A stretch of 64,000 nucleotides of DNA from NCBI RefSeq assembly GCF_022410515.1, contig NZ_JACSDI010000007.1, positions 1-64,000 of the forward strand, given 5' to 3'. This DNA is from Shewanella cutis. GTDB lineage: Bacteria > Pseudomonadota > Gammaproteobacteria > Enterobacterales > Shewanellaceae. Positions within the stretch are counted from its first letter, which is position 1; each line of letters starts with the position of its first letter. Positions 18,006 to 27,090 of this stretch are shown here, piece by piece. Position numbers and translations under genes: made by a program. The notes beneath the pieces were generated by a model, which saw only the letters and a list, made by a program, of their open reading frames with translations, searched no databases and was not told the origin of the DNA.

Positions 18006-19310
18006 ATGAAGTTTCCCGGTCAGCGCAAATCGAAACATTATTTTCCGGTCAAAACCCGTGACCCCTTGCTCGAGCAATTAACGCAGCAACCCCAGCCCTT
18101 TGCGACTTATATTAGCGGTATCGATCAAACCTTAGTGGATATTGAAGCTAAAGTGGAAGACGAATTACTGAGTCGTTACGGTTTACCTAAAGGCAATTCA
18201 ACGCTTATCAATGATGAACAAGCGCATACGCTGTATACCGAGCTGAAACAGAACGGTTTGATAAGCGATGAATTTGCTGGCGGCACCATTGGTAACACTG
18301 TGCACAATTATTCTATTTTGGCCGACGATCGCTCAGTGCTGTTTGGGGTGATGAGCCAAAATATTGAAGTGGGCAGTTACGCTTACCGTTACCTCTGTAA
18401 CACTTCTTCTAAGGTTGATCTTAACTATCTACAACCTGTCGATGGCCCAATTGGCCGTTGTTTTACCCTGATCTCAGATTGTGGCGAGCGCACCTTTGCG
18501 ATCAGTAAAGGGGCAATGGATAAGTTAACCCCTGAATATATTGATAAAGACATAGTACAGGGCAGTTCGGCCTTAGTATTGACCGCCTATTTAATGCGTG
18601 CCAGCGGTGGCGACAGGATCACCGATGCAGCCATGTGCGCGATTGAATACGCAAAAGCAGCTGAAGTGCCCGTGGTATTAACCTTAGGCACCCGGTTTTT
18701 GATTGAAGAAGACCCAATTTGGTGGCAAAACTTTATCCAAGAGCATGTGACCATTTTGGCGATGAACGAAGATGAAGGCGAGGCGTTAACTGGGTTTCGC
18801 GATCCCCTGCTTGCCAGCGAAAAAGCCCTCGAATGGTGCGATATGGTGCTAACCACGGCTGGGCCCATCGGGCTTTATACTGCTGGTTACACCGATGATG
18901 CCGAAAAACGTGAAACTTCTCATACGTTATTGCCAGGTGCCATTCCCGAATTTAACCGTTACGAGTTCTCGCGCCCTAAGCTCAAGAGCGACTGCGAAAA
19001 TCCGATTAAAGTCTATGCCCATATTTCCCCTTACATGGGCGGACCGGAGAAAATAGGCAATACCAATGGCGCAGGTGATGGCGCGCTGTCGGCGTTATTG
19101 CACGATTTGGCGGCAAATACCTTCCACAAGACTAATGTGCCTGGTTCGAGCAAACATAAACGTGATGGTTTATGTTATTCATCCTTCTCACAAATTTGTA
19201 AGTACGCTAACCGCGTGGCCTATGAAGTATTAGCGCAGCATAGTCCGCGTTTGTCCCGTGGGTTACCTGAGCGTGAAGACAGCTTAGAAGAATCCTACTG
19301 GGAAAGATAA
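18006..19310 (+). CDS. gsk: Inosine-guanosine kinase
   Basis: A 434-residue PfkB/ribokinase-family enzyme that phosphorylates guanosine and inosine for purine salvage. It begins MKFPGQRKSKHYFPVK. The glycine-rich substrate segment (GGTIGNTVHNYS), DCGERTFAIS, and the PfkB signature with catalytic Asp (NTNGAGDGALSALLHDLA, about residue 355) are in place. It follows hemH with a 192-bp gap, the same order as hemH and gsk in E. coli. A strong terminator follows. Confidence 0.95.
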   Translation: MKFPGQRKSKHYFPVKTRDPLLEQLTQQPQPFATYISGIDQTLVDIEAKVEDELLSRYGLPKGNSTLINDEQAHTLYTELKQNGLISDEFAGGTIGNTVHNYSILADDRSVLFGVMSQNIEVGSYAYRYLCNTSSKVDLNYLQPVDGPIGRCFTLISDCGERTFAISKGAMDKLTPEYIDKDIVQGSSALVLTAYLMRASGGDRITDAAMCAIEYAKAAEVPVVLTLGTRFLIEEDPIWWQNFIQEHVTILAMNEDEGEALTGFRDPLLASEKALEWCDMVLTTAGPIGLYTAGYTDDAEKRETSHTLLPGAIPEFNRYEFSRPKLKSDCENPIKVYAHISPYMGGPEKIGNTNGAGDGALSALLHDLAANTFHKTNVPGSSKHKRDGLCYSSFSQICKYANRVAYEVLAQHSPRLSRGLPEREDSLEESYWER

Positions 19311-19330
19311 GCAGCACCGACCGAGTAAAC

Positions 19331-19371
19331 AAGGGCAATAGCGGCAAACCGTTATTGCCCTTGTTGTTTTT
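19331..19371 (+). terminator. Intrinsic terminator after gsk
   Basis: The stem AAGGGCAATA pairs with TATTGCCCTT and is extended inward by CGG/CCG around a 4-nt loop. TTGTTGTTTTT follows. Confidence 0.88.
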
Positions 19372-19534
19372 AGGTGCAAATCTAATGAGCAGGTTAAGCT
19401 ATCGGGATAGATGACATTTTCCCAACAATTAGCACAGTACGGATGAATTTTTGCTACTGGCAGGCCCGAATAAATGATAACGTTAAGCGGTTTACTGCTC
19501 CCAATAACAGCGAATATTTAAGGTGGAATTTTCG

Positions 19535-20365
19535 GTGAAAGCGCAGATCTTAAGAGAAATGAAGGTACTCAAGGCGATTGAGCCTGAGTTTGAAGTGCAG
19601 CGCCGCGTGGCGTTTATTAAAACTAAGCTCAAAGAGGCCCGCAGTAAGGCGTTGGTATTAGGGATCAGCGGTGGTGTGGATTCGTCGACAGCGGGGCGTT
19701 TATGCCAATTGGCCATTGATAGCCTTAATAGTGAACATCCCGAGGGCGGTTATCAGTTTATCGCGGTGCGTTTACCCTATCAGATCCAAAAAGATGAGCA
19801 TGAAGCTCAGCAAGCCTGCCAATTTATTCAGCCATCAAAATTAGTCACAGTAAATGTGCATCAAGGTGTTGATGGCGTGCATCAAGCCACCTTAAGTGCG
19901 TTTGTTGAGGCGGGACTGAGTATGCCGGATGAGGCGAAAGTGGATTTTGTTAAGGGCAATGTTAAAGCGCGGATGCGCATGATTACCCAGTATGAGTTAG
20001 CGGGATTAGTCGGCGGCTTAGTGGTGGGGACTGATCATAGCGCCGAAAACATTACCGGTTTTTATACTAAATGGGGCGATGGTGCCTGCGATCTCGCGCC
20101 TCTATTTGGCCTCAATAAACGCCAAGTGCGCCAATTAGCTGCCTATCTTGGTGCACCTGAGTCATTAGTTTACAAGGCGCCCACGGCGGATTTAGAAGAC
20201 AATAAACCGCTACTCGAAGATGAAGTCGCGCTCGGGCTGACCTATGAGCAAATTGATGATTTCCTCGAAGGGAAAGTGGTTGATAAAGCGGTTGAAGAGA
20301 AACTCATCAATATCTATAAGGCAACCCAACATAAGCGCCAGCCGATCCCGACGATTTACGACTAA
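19535..20365 (+). CDS. nadE: Ammonia-dependent NAD+ synthetase
   Basis: A 276-residue enzyme amidating deamido-NAD with ammonia and ATP, the last step of NAD synthesis. The PP-loop [15 protein letters not shown] is at about residues 43-57, the adenylate/deamido-NAD segments are [11 protein letters not shown] and [16 protein letters not shown], and the C-terminal [12 protein letters not shown] is conserved. The start is GTG 19535, placed 8 nt after AAGGTGG and giving almost the E. coli length (275). Another GTG in frame at 19523 overlaps that ribosome binding site and is less likely. Confidence 0.95.
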   Translation: MKAQILREMKVLKAIEPEFEVQRRVAFIKTKLKEARSKALVLGISGGVDSSTAGRLCQLAIDSLNSEHPEGGYQFIAVRLPYQIQKDEHEAQQACQFIQPSKLVTVNVHQGVDGVHQATLSAFVEAGLSMPDEAKVDFVKGNVKARMRMITQYELAGLVGGLVVGTDHSAENITGFYTKWGDGACDLAPLFGLNKRQVRQLAAYLGAPESLVYKAPTADLEDNKPLLEDEVALGLTYEQIDDFLEGKVVDKAVEEKLINIYKATQHKRQPIPTIYD

Positions 20366-20383
20366 CCTTGCTAGGTTTTCCCT

Positions 20384-20415
20384 AAAAGCACTCGGCCTAT
20401 TCGGGTGCTTTTTTA
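20384..20415 (+). terminator. Intrinsic terminator after nadE
   Basis: An 8-bp stem (AGCACTCG with CGGGTGCT, one wobble) is flanked by A and T runs, so it could serve nadE and the convergent gene alike. Confidence 0.8.
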
Positions 20416-20425
20416 TGGGATTTTA

Positions 20426-20950
20426 TCAAGCAGATACGTTTTTTATATGCGAGCGTGTAAGCGCAATCAAGGCGTTCGAGTATTGGCGATAGTCGAGATA
20501 GGGCATGAGCAGCACTTGATCCTTCTGTACTGAGGAAGTTTGCATTATCTCAGTGACGTCTTGCAGCTTACCCTGTGACTCATGCAGCAGCGGTTGATGG
20601 ACTGTTTGCAGGTTTGATAATGGTGTATTGAACTGCCCAGCACTCAATCCCAAAGGCTTTGCAGCAGCTTGCCCACATACAATGTGAATGCTGGCATGGG
20701 GCGATAGGGCATTAGCACCAATTAAGAGCATTTCGTGTTTTTTGAGTAATAAATGGTCGCGATAGTGACGCCAATCTTCCCCGTTAGTACAGATTTTTGC
20801 CATGATAGTGAAAATCTTACGCCAATGATTGCCATTTAAGGCGATAAGTTCTGCAATTGCGTTGTCCCGTTGGCAATGCCAATTTTCGGGGCGTTCAGGA
20901 GCATTAGGAAGATAAAATGCGTAGGTCGTAATAGTAGGGCCAAGTTGCAT
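20426..20950 (-). CDS. Conserved hypothetical protein
   Basis: A 174-residue protein, not recognised with confidence. It has no signal peptide or membrane segment. A His/Trp-rich central part (NGNHWRKIFTIMAKI, EDWRHYRDHLLL) precedes a hydrophobic stretch (MLLIGANAL, IHIVCGQAAAKPLGL) and a C-terminal half ending QVLLMPYLDYRQYSNALIALTR. The HIVCGQ and VLLMPYLDYRQ segments suggest a folded cytoplasmic alpha/beta protein. It faces nadE and shares a terminator with it. The coding pattern is convincing and no overlapping alternative gene exists. Confidence 0.75.
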   Translation of the reverse strand: MQLGPTITTYAFYLPNAPERPENWHCQRDNAIAELIALNGNHWRKIFTIMAKICTNGEDWRHYRDHLLLKKHEMLLIGANALSPHASIHIVCGQAAAKPLGLSAGQFNTPLSNLQTVHQPLLHESQGKLQDVTEIMQTSSVQKDQVLLMPYLDYRQYSNALIALTRSHIKNVSA

Positions 20951-21110
20951 AAGGGGATCGCTGTTAAGAACACTGGATGGATCTTAACGCCTAATCCATT
21001 ACTGCCGAAGCTAAATTATTTCAATAATAAATCTTCAGTGGAAGTTGAGGTTTATTTTTATCTAACCGTATAATCTGCATGCGTATTTTTATCGGAACCA
21101 TGGGGCAGCA

Positions 21111-22586
21111 ATGAAAGCCATTATCATAGGCTCAACTAAACATTTATTTTTCGCTGCCTTTTATGGCTGTTTAGGGATTGCGATCGCTTTATTGATTAGT
21201 GGGATACATTTTCTCAATGCTAAACCCGATCTCTCCCTTTGGCACACGACAGAGCTAAAACACGAATTCCACTACAACACTAAACTCGATAACTTTAGTG
21301 ATTACATCGCCTTAGAAGATAAACTTTTTACAGAGGTCGAGAACAAAGTACTCAAAAAAGTGTCGGCGGCAGATGCCTCACCCGTCAATCGTTATGTTAA
21401 AAACAGCCTTGCCGATCCCGCGAGATGGCCACAAAACTGGAATCGCAGTTTTGAGTGGCCCAAAGCCAATGCGCCCTTTGGCGTTTTGCTACTCCATGGC
21501 ATGTCAGATTCGCCCTATGCCATGTCTAATGTGGCGGCACATTTTAAGGGCAAAGCCCATGTGCTGGGCTTGAGACTTCCTGGACACGGAACGCTGCCCA
21601 GCGGCCTTACGGGGCTTTATTGGCAGGATTTAGCCGCAGCGGTTAATTTGGCTACGGCGCATATGAAACAAGAACTTCAAGGTAAGCCGCTATTTGTTAT
21701 TGGCTTTTCAACTGGAGCGGCGCTGGCACTTAACCATGAGCTTGAACTGATTAATCAAGATAATGCGCCTGACTATGCAGGGATGATCTTTATGTCGCCC
21801 GCGATAGGCCTTGCGCCCATTGCCGCAGCGGCGCGCTGGCAAAGTTGGATAGGACGTCTGCTCGACTTAGACAAGCTGCAATGGAATAGTATTCAGATGG
21901 AATATGATCCCTTTAAGTTCATGTCTTTTGCTGTCAATGCAGGGGATGTCGTCTACCAATTAGCGTTACGTAATCAGAGTTTGTTAAGCGGATTAACGCC
22001 TTTACAGCGTGAACATATTCCAGCCATCTTAACCTTCCAATCCGTAGCCGATGCCACAGTATCGAGCGCGGCAGTCGTGAGTTTGCTGTATCAAGTCTTA
22101 CCTCAAAATGGCCATGAATTGGTGCTTTTTGATATGAACCGTAACATCTTCAACAGTAAGTTAATTGCAAATGATCCACTACCCGCCTTGTTACCGCAGT
22201 CCACTGACAGCATTCATTACCGCGGAACTTTGGTTGAAAATATTGATAGCGAAACGACTCAGGTTCAAGCGCGGGAATTTGGATTTATACCACTGGATCA
22301 AACCTTACCTCAGGCCGAAACACTCCCGCTCCGTTGGCCTATGGATGTTTACTCACTTTCCCATGTTGCGCTACCTTTTGCAGAAAATGATGGCCTATAT
22401 GGCATGGCAACCCATCAAAAACCCACCCGAATACAGATAGGTGCGGCCGCTTCCCGTGGGGAACGAGGTGTTTATAGTGTGCCAGCTTCAGAAATGTTAC
22501 GTCAAAAATGGAATCCCTTTTTCCCTTATATGATGGCTCGGATTGACCAATACCGTATTGCACATACGCCGAGTGAGGCACACTGA
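21111..22586 (+). CDS. Membrane-anchored alpha/beta hydrolase
   Basis: A 491-residue hydrolase with one N-terminal transmembrane helix (residues 10-33) and a large domain that is probably periplasmic. The alpha/beta-hydrolase core starts at about residue 122 (GVLLLHGMSDSPYAM, oxyanion region) and has the nucleophile elbow GFSTG near residue 199, an acid candidate in the segment SVADATVS near 308, and His in SLSHVALPF near 418. An insert of roughly 100 residues separates acid and histidine. The fold resembles monoacylglycerol lipase/S33 enzymes, but the substrate is unknown. It stands alone, with a gap of nearly 200 bp before the tRNA. Confidence 0.87.
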   Translation: MKAIIIGSTKHLFFAAFYGCLGIAIALLISGIHFLNAKPDLSLWHTTELKHEFHYNTKLDNFSDYIALEDKLFTEVENKVLKKVSAADASPVNRYVKNSLADPARWPQNWNRSFEWPKANAPFGVLLLHGMSDSPYAMSNVAAHFKGKAHVLGLRLPGHGTLPSGLTGLYWQDLAAAVNLATAHMKQELQGKPLFVIGFSTGAALALNHELELINQDNAPDYAGMIFMSPAIGLAPIAAAARWQSWIGRLLDLDKLQWNSIQMEYDPFKFMSFAVNAGDVVYQLALRNQSLLSGLTPLQREHIPAILTFQSVADATVSSAAVVSLLYQVLPQNGHELVLFDMNRNIFNSKLIANDPLPALLPQSTDSIHYRGTLVENIDSETTQVQAREFGFIPLDQTLPQAETLPLRWPMDVYSLSHVALPFAENDGLYGMATHQKPTRIQIGAAASRGERGVYSVPASEMLRQKWNPFFPYMMARIDQYRIAHTPSEAH

Positions 22587-22781
22587 CAGGTATAAAAGTT
22601 TGAAAATGTAGTCATTCAGGCCAGAAACTAAGCAGTTGATCAAACAGAGTTCACTAAGCACTTGCGTTGATTGAATCCAATTGCTAAAGTCTGCGTCACT
22701 TAAGGTGAACCCCAGTTAATCGCACTTTAAGTAATAAGTGTTTAATGTTTAACTCAATAATCGATTAAACACTGACAATTT

Positions 22782-22858
22782 CGGTATGTAGCGCAGCCCG
22801 GTAGCGCACTGTCATGGGGTGTCAGGGGTCGGAGGTTCGAATCCTCTCATACCGACCA
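22782..22858 (+). tRNA. tRNA-Pro (anticodon GGG)
   Basis: A 77-nt cloverleaf. The acceptor stem is CGGTATG/CATACCG, the D-arm GCGCAGCCCGGTAGCGC, the anticodon loop ATGGGGT, the T-arm GGAGGTTCGAATCCTC, and the CCA end is encoded. The anticodon stem keeps a T-T mismatch that is also present, as far as I recall, in E. coli proL. An intrinsic terminator follows 10 nt later. Confidence 0.95.
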
Positions 22859-22868
22859 AATTCATAAG

Positions 22869-22893
22869 AACCAGCTTAATTGCTGGTTTTTTT
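22869..22893 (+). terminator. Intrinsic terminator of the tRNA-Pro gene
   Basis: The stem AACCAGC/GCTGGTT with a 6-nt loop is followed by a T run. Confidence 0.85.
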
Positions 22894-23055
22894 ATGCCTG
22901 ACGATGCCAGCAAGAGGCAAGCTATTGAATCGCAAAACATAAAGTTTTGCTCCTGCACTACCGGGCTGCGCTAGAACTCACTGAAACATCCTCATCACTC
23001 GCTGAAATAAACTGCTTCTCCACTGTCACTTTGGCAGACTCAAAAGGAACAGTGC

Positions 23056-23193
23056 ATGAATGCGCAAAATTCAAGCAATACAGCACCTCATTTACATAGC
23101 TCAATTTCACAGGCGATTGATTATTACATCCGCCATGCAGCGCAATACCAAAAGGCCTTTGTTAATTCGAGCAGTACCGATATAAGCGCTTAA
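23056..23193 (+). CDS. Possible 45-residue protein or gene fragment
   Basis: An open frame starting ATG with AAAGGA 7 nt upstream. The product begins MNAQNSSNTAPHLHSS, continues with an amphipathic segment (AIDYYIRHAAQYQKAF) and ends at residue 45. No family is recognised. It lies between tRNA-Pro and a MITE-like element and could be the front part of a larger gene interrupted by that insertion. The ribosome binding site is the only positive evidence. Confidence 0.35.
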   Translation: MNAQNSSNTAPHLHSSISQAIDYYIRHAAQYQKAFVNSSSTDISA

Positions 23194-23240
23194 AGGCTGA
23201 GCTGGGTTCATATCGCTTGATAGACCTAACGCCAGAGCTT

Positions 23241-23505
23241 ATACCAATCACATTAAATATCTAATCAGTTCAGAGCCTCACAGGCATCTCAATCCAAGGC
23301 GCATTGACGAAGAAATGGTTATTCCCTTTTAAGTCAATGTAACACGGGAGTGGGATGCCTGTGAGGCTCCCGAAGGGCGGGGTTGAACGGGCTTTATACT
23401 GCGTTTAAGGCTTTCGACAGAGCACCACTATGCCTTCAAGCCTTCGCCTTGTCTAAAGCGCGTTTAACTCCCGCTGAATGAACAGATATTTAATACGATT
23501 GGTAT
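23241..23505. mobile_element. MITE-like non-autonomous element with 22-bp terminal inverted repeats
   Basis: The two ends are inverted repeats: ATACCAATC followed by 13 bases, ending ATTAAATATCT, with 20 of 22 bases matching the reverse complement of the right end. Inside is a perfect 14-bp inverted repeat (GCCTCACAGGCATC at 23275-23288 and its complement at 23354-23367). There is no transposase frame. At 265 bp it fits a miniature element mobilised in trans. Confidence 0.7.
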
Positions 23506-23626
23506 TATTAGAAGCTTCATAGACAAACGATTAACTAAAGTTAAGCCATCATCAGCAAAGCGTGACGTTTGTGCCTTACAACGCTGCTGGAACAGCTCGA
23601 ATTTTTCCGTTATTGAGGAATTAAAA

Positions 23627-23658
23627 ATAAAAAATGCCCGATAAGATTTATCAGGCAT
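23627..23658 (-). terminator. Intrinsic terminator of the PHP lipoprotein gene
   Basis: On the minus strand, a 9-bp stem with one wobble (ATGCCTGAT/ATCGGGCAT) is followed by a T run. It lies 40 bp after the stop codon at 23698. Confidence 0.8.
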
Positions 23659-23697
23659 TGTAGGCGAGAATAAGTTCTAGATGACGTAAATCAAATA

Positions 23698-25308
23698 CTA
23701 ATCTACTTTAACAAATAATGGATTGCTATAAAACCACAGCTCATTGTAATTTCGATCATTCACTTTGTTAACAAAGGCTTCAGGGGTTAAATTCTCTTTG
23801 TTGATCTTTTTAGTGTACTGAGGTTCTCCATCAATCATAATGATATTACCATCGGCATCTTCCTGATTATACATAAGATTAGTTCCTCGTAGGCGGAAAT
23901 ACCGATTAGCATCGGCGGTAAAGCTATATCTGATTTGATAAACGCCCTCGGCGGTTTGTGTCCAATCCGTCTCTGTAAATGATTTTATAATCAACGTTGT
24001 GTCATTGCTCGCTTGATCATAGGAAGGAGTATCGGGTATCGCTTTAGCGCCAACTTTGCCAGAGATAAGGTCAATATGATGTACACCTGGATTTAATCCG
24101 TGATAGTTACCATCATTCACTCTGACTTCTTTATTGTTAAATTCAGGGCTGGTAAAGTTGATGTGGAAGGTCACTTGATCACCAGCGTTAACTGTTAATG
24201 TTTGTCCCATCGTTGCACTTTGACCATTGATTTCAACTCGATAGTCAAGTGAGTCAATCAAATCACCAAATACGGCAAAACTATTCCCTGAGCGCATTGC
24301 TTCTAGGAGCGCCTGCTGATTATCACCAGTAACGTAGGTATAGTTTTTGGTGTATTCGCCTGGCCAATAGCCACTCAAGCAAGTGCCATCGGCACAGCCC
24401 GTTTTGAAGTGAAAATCCGAGTTACCCGCAACCCAGATCCGACGGCCTTCACCAAGTAGTGCATCCCACCATCCACCCACTTGGGCAACGATGGGATCAA
24501 CACCGCTAAGCGTTCCGGCTAAACTCGGATCACCATTGGGAGAATTGTATTCACCGCGGTTATTAAATTGGTTACCAGGCATACCCTCTATCGTAAAAAA
24601 CACATTCGGTGCAATGTCATTAAATAGGCGTAAATCGCGAATGGTGTAAGTGCTAGGATCTCGCATTGCATGATTTAATTGCAAGTAGCTATTGTGAGGA
24701 TAATGTTGCTGCAGCCAAGCCATTGCTTTGCGAACATCGGCTTTTGTTTGATTATGACGCTTTTCACCTTGTGCTTCCCATTTGTATAAATCCTCGGCAT
24801 CAAAATCCGCTAATGTATTGGTATTACTGAATTTATATTCAAACAAGCGAGTAAAATCATTAACCTCATCAAAATCCTTACCCACTATACCGATACTCAT
24901 GTGGTCAAAGGTATTTTTGGGGGTATCCCATTCAAAACTGGTATAGACTAGTTTGCCGGAATACAACGGAGCTAGGCGGGTGATTTCAATTATTTCATAG
25001 TCGCGCTGAGCGTGGCTAAAGAGAATGTTTTGTTTGGCATTATTCGGATCGCCACCATCAAGGTATGGATTTGAAGCTTGATTACGCAAGTGATTCGAAG
25101 GGACTAAATAGTCTAGGCCGAATGTATCAAAGGCTTTAGACATGATCTCTGCTTGGGTAGCATGTCCATCGGATGCCTGAGTATGGAAATGAATATCTCC
25201 GGTCATCCAGCGTCCAGTGGGCTCTGGTGTTAATGCAGCTTCGTTCTCATCATTGCTACAACCAAACAGCGCCGTGGCCATCATTAGGTAGGCATATGTT
25301 TTCTTCAA
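23698..25308 (-). CDS. PHP-domain metallohydrolase lipoprotein
   Basis: A 536-residue lipoprotein. The signal peptide ends in a lipobox (LFGC, Cys at residue 16). The PHP fold follows with metal-binding motifs: GDIHFHTQASDG near 38-49, VPSNH near 70, a histidine in LNHAMRD near 213, and GNSDFHF near 300. This is consistent with a multinuclear phosphoesterase active site outside the cytoplasm. A C-terminal beta-rich domain (residues about 350-536) carries conserved repeats of unknown use. The substrate is unknown; secreted PHP proteins have been linked to phosphate or sugar-phosphate release, but that is only a possibility here. The gene stands alone with its own terminator. Confidence 0.85.
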   Translation of the reverse strand: MKKTYAYLMMATALFGCSNDENEAALTPEPTGRWMTGDIHFHTQASDGHATQAEIMSKAFDTFGLDYLVPSNHLRNQASNPYLDGGDPNNAKQNILFSHAQRDYEIIEITRLAPLYSGKLVYTSFEWDTPKNTFDHMSIGIVGKDFDEVNDFTRLFEYKFSNTNTLADFDAEDLYKWEAQGEKRHNQTKADVRKAMAWLQQHYPHNSYLQLNHAMRDPSTYTIRDLRLFNDIAPNVFFTIEGMPGNQFNNRGEYNSPNGDPSLAGTLSGVDPIVAQVGGWWDALLGEGRRIWVAGNSDFHFKTGCADGTCLSGYWPGEYTKNYTYVTGDNQQALLEAMRSGNSFAVFGDLIDSLDYRVEINGQSATMGQTLTVNAGDQVTFHINFTSPEFNNKEVRVNDGNYHGLNPGVHHIDLISGKVGAKAIPDTPSYDQASNDTTLIIKSFTETDWTQTAEGVYQIRYSFTADANRYFRLRGTNLMYNQEDADGNIIMIDGEPQYTKKINKENLTPEAFVNKVNDRNYNELWFYSNPLFVKVD

Positions 25309-25534
25309 AATGAGTTATCCCTATGTTTTTTTAATAAAAATAGATAGAAAAACGCCATAGCAAATCAAGGCTGATGACGTTGCAGGGACTTTAAAAAAAT
25401 AATGTTACAGTTTTTTTATGCTATTGCCGTTATGTGCGCGAGTGCTGAATTTACAAAATTAATTAGACTGCAATAGTCGTTTGGTTTTTGTTCAATGTGT
25501 TTAATGCGATTTAAAATGAATTTTTACTTAAGGG

Positions 25535-25864
25535 ATGATACCTAAATTGAGTTTATGCCAAGAGTTTGCCGCGTTAAAACAAGCATCTGAGACTTATTTG
25601 CAGACTGTGTACGATTCTGTATCGGCGGAGTCTGAGGCCAATATTCAGATTAAAACGGCGTTGTTGACCTTACTCGCGAAGGCAAAACAGCATGGAACAG
25701 CCGTGATTTCGGCACAAATATCCCAGAGCATTATCGATTATCTTTGTACTATTAGTGGGCATTCTGAGGATTTAGCGGTTCTTGAGGCGCATACGCCAAG
25801 CGTGCTAACAGAGGCCGAGCTCAGCTATATTATCGAGCATTCAGCACTTGCTCGTTGGTTTTAG
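25535..25864 (+). CDS. Hypothetical protein, about 109 residues
   Basis: A mostly helical, soluble protein without a recognisable family (CQEFAALKQASETYLQTVYDSV at the start is given here only as residues 8-29 of the frame; ALARWF ends it). The coding bias resembles neighbouring genes. The ATG at 25535 sits only one base after AAGGG, while an in-frame TTG at 25547 lies 12 bases from it, so the true start is uncertain. It has no partner genes: the PHP lipoprotein diverges upstream and the broken GGDEF gene is convergent. Confidence 0.6.
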   Translation: MIPKLSLCQEFAALKQASETYLQTVYDSVSAESEANIQIKTALLTLLAKAKQHGTAVISAQISQSIIDYLCTISGHSEDLAVLEAHTPSVLTEAELSYIIEHSALARWF

Positions 25865-25979
25865 CGTGTATGTCGATTAGCCGATGAGGGCACTAAAGCA
25901 TGCGCTTATGTCATTAGCGGCAGCTAAGCGGCATAAGTATTAAGCAGCATTAGTGGCTATTTAGAGCAAAATTCGCCAG

Positions 25980-26912
25980 TTAACTTGCACTGCAGACTTG
26001 GTTTCTCCCATTTCGCTTGGCTTGCATCATGGCCTGATCTGCACTGTTGAAGAGTGTTTCCAGAAGGTTTTGCGCTTCTTTTTCGGAATGAATGACAGGG
26101 ATTGTGATTGATGCAATGCCAAAGCTGGCGGTGCATTTGATGATTTGGTCATTAAGAGCAAGTGGTTGCTTTTGAAAGCGATAGCGAATTGATTCTGCAA
26201 GTTGGCATGCTTGTTCGTGGTGTCAGTCGGGTAAGAGTATGCCAAATTCTTCACCGCCAAGGCGCCCAAGAATATCTCCTGGTCTAAGGATGGCTTGAGT
26301 GAGCTTCGCAATATGGATAAGTGCGGCATCGCCTGTAGTATGTCCCCATTGATCATTAACGAGTTTGAAACGGTCAATATCAAACATAATAAATGCTAAT
26401 GCCAGTCCTGACTGTTGTGCTATGGAAAGACCCAAATTGAAAAAGGCGCGACGGTTGTAGAGTGTTGTCAGTTCGTCGGTATTTGCAAGACGCTCGGCAG
26501 TGGATTTTGCCTCGATTAACGCCTCTTCCATTTATTTGCGATCGGTAATGTCTGTCGCGATTTCAATCCGTACTAGCCGACCATCTGTCCAACGAATGGC
26601 CTGATCTCGACATTGGTACCAACGATTATTGTGATTATTTTTAAATTCCCACACGTGTACAGTGGTACTGTTGCCAGCATGATTAATCAGTTTGTGGTTT
26701 GTGCAAAAACATCAGTGGCTATTTTGCCCAGCTTGTTGAAGCTGATGGCATTTTTTGCCTGTGTGAACGCCCCAAATGGTTGCACCAAAATCATTCAAAT
26801 ACAGTTGTTCATAGGTGCGTAAATCCGAAACGTAGACCAGAGCATTTAGACTATTAAGGATGGTATGAATGGCGTCAAAGGCTTGATTCTGATCGTTGTG
26901 AATGATGTTCAT
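25980..26912 (-). pseudogene. PAS-GGDEF diguanylate cyclase with three in-frame stops
   Basis: A single minus-strand frame of 311 codons encodes a PAS domain (residues about 12-125; ALVYVSDLRTYEQLYLND, later WEFKNNHNNRWYQCRDQA) and a complete GGDEF domain (about 140-300; NTDELTTLYNRRAFF, the I-site RPGD, active-site GGEEF, C-terminal AKRNGRNQV). It is broken by TGA at 26714-26712, TAA at 26534-26532 and TGA at 26225-26223, with no frameshift. All three could be single C-to-T changes (CGA or CAA to stop). The active-site and I-site residues are intact, so the loss looks recent. Sequencing error at three sites is unlikely but possible. Confidence 0.85.
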
Positions 26913-27046
26913 GGGGTGAAATCAGCCAAATAAAAGAGTCTATTACTTCTTTAGCATTTAATCAGCTAAGCGTCTGAGATTCGTTTAAATGGTGTGATCA
27001 AGTTGTTGATTTGGTAACGGCTAATGTGTGGTGAAGTGCTAAAAAC

Positions 27047-27075
27047 AAAAAGCCCTAAGTGGTATTAGGGCTTTT
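27047..27075. terminator. Bidirectional terminator downstream of yejM
   Basis: A perfect 11-bp stem (AAAAGCCCTAA/TTAGGGCTTTT) with a 7-nt loop. It lies 16 bp beyond the yejM stop on the minus strand. Confidence 0.85.
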
Positions 27076-27090
27076 AGATAAAAATACATG

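Noticed and set aside
22782..22858. tRNA-Pro as an integration site of a genomic island
   Set aside because: No repeat of the tRNA 3' end and no integrase gene were seen in the window.
23464..23658. 64-residue minus-strand frame beside the MITE
   Set aside because: Its start lies in the terminator of the PHP gene and its end enters the MITE-like element.
26223..26714. In-frame TGA codons in the GGDEF gene as selenocysteine sites
   Set aside because: A TAA stop is also present and no adjacent selenocysteine insertion structure was recognised; inactivation explains all three stops.
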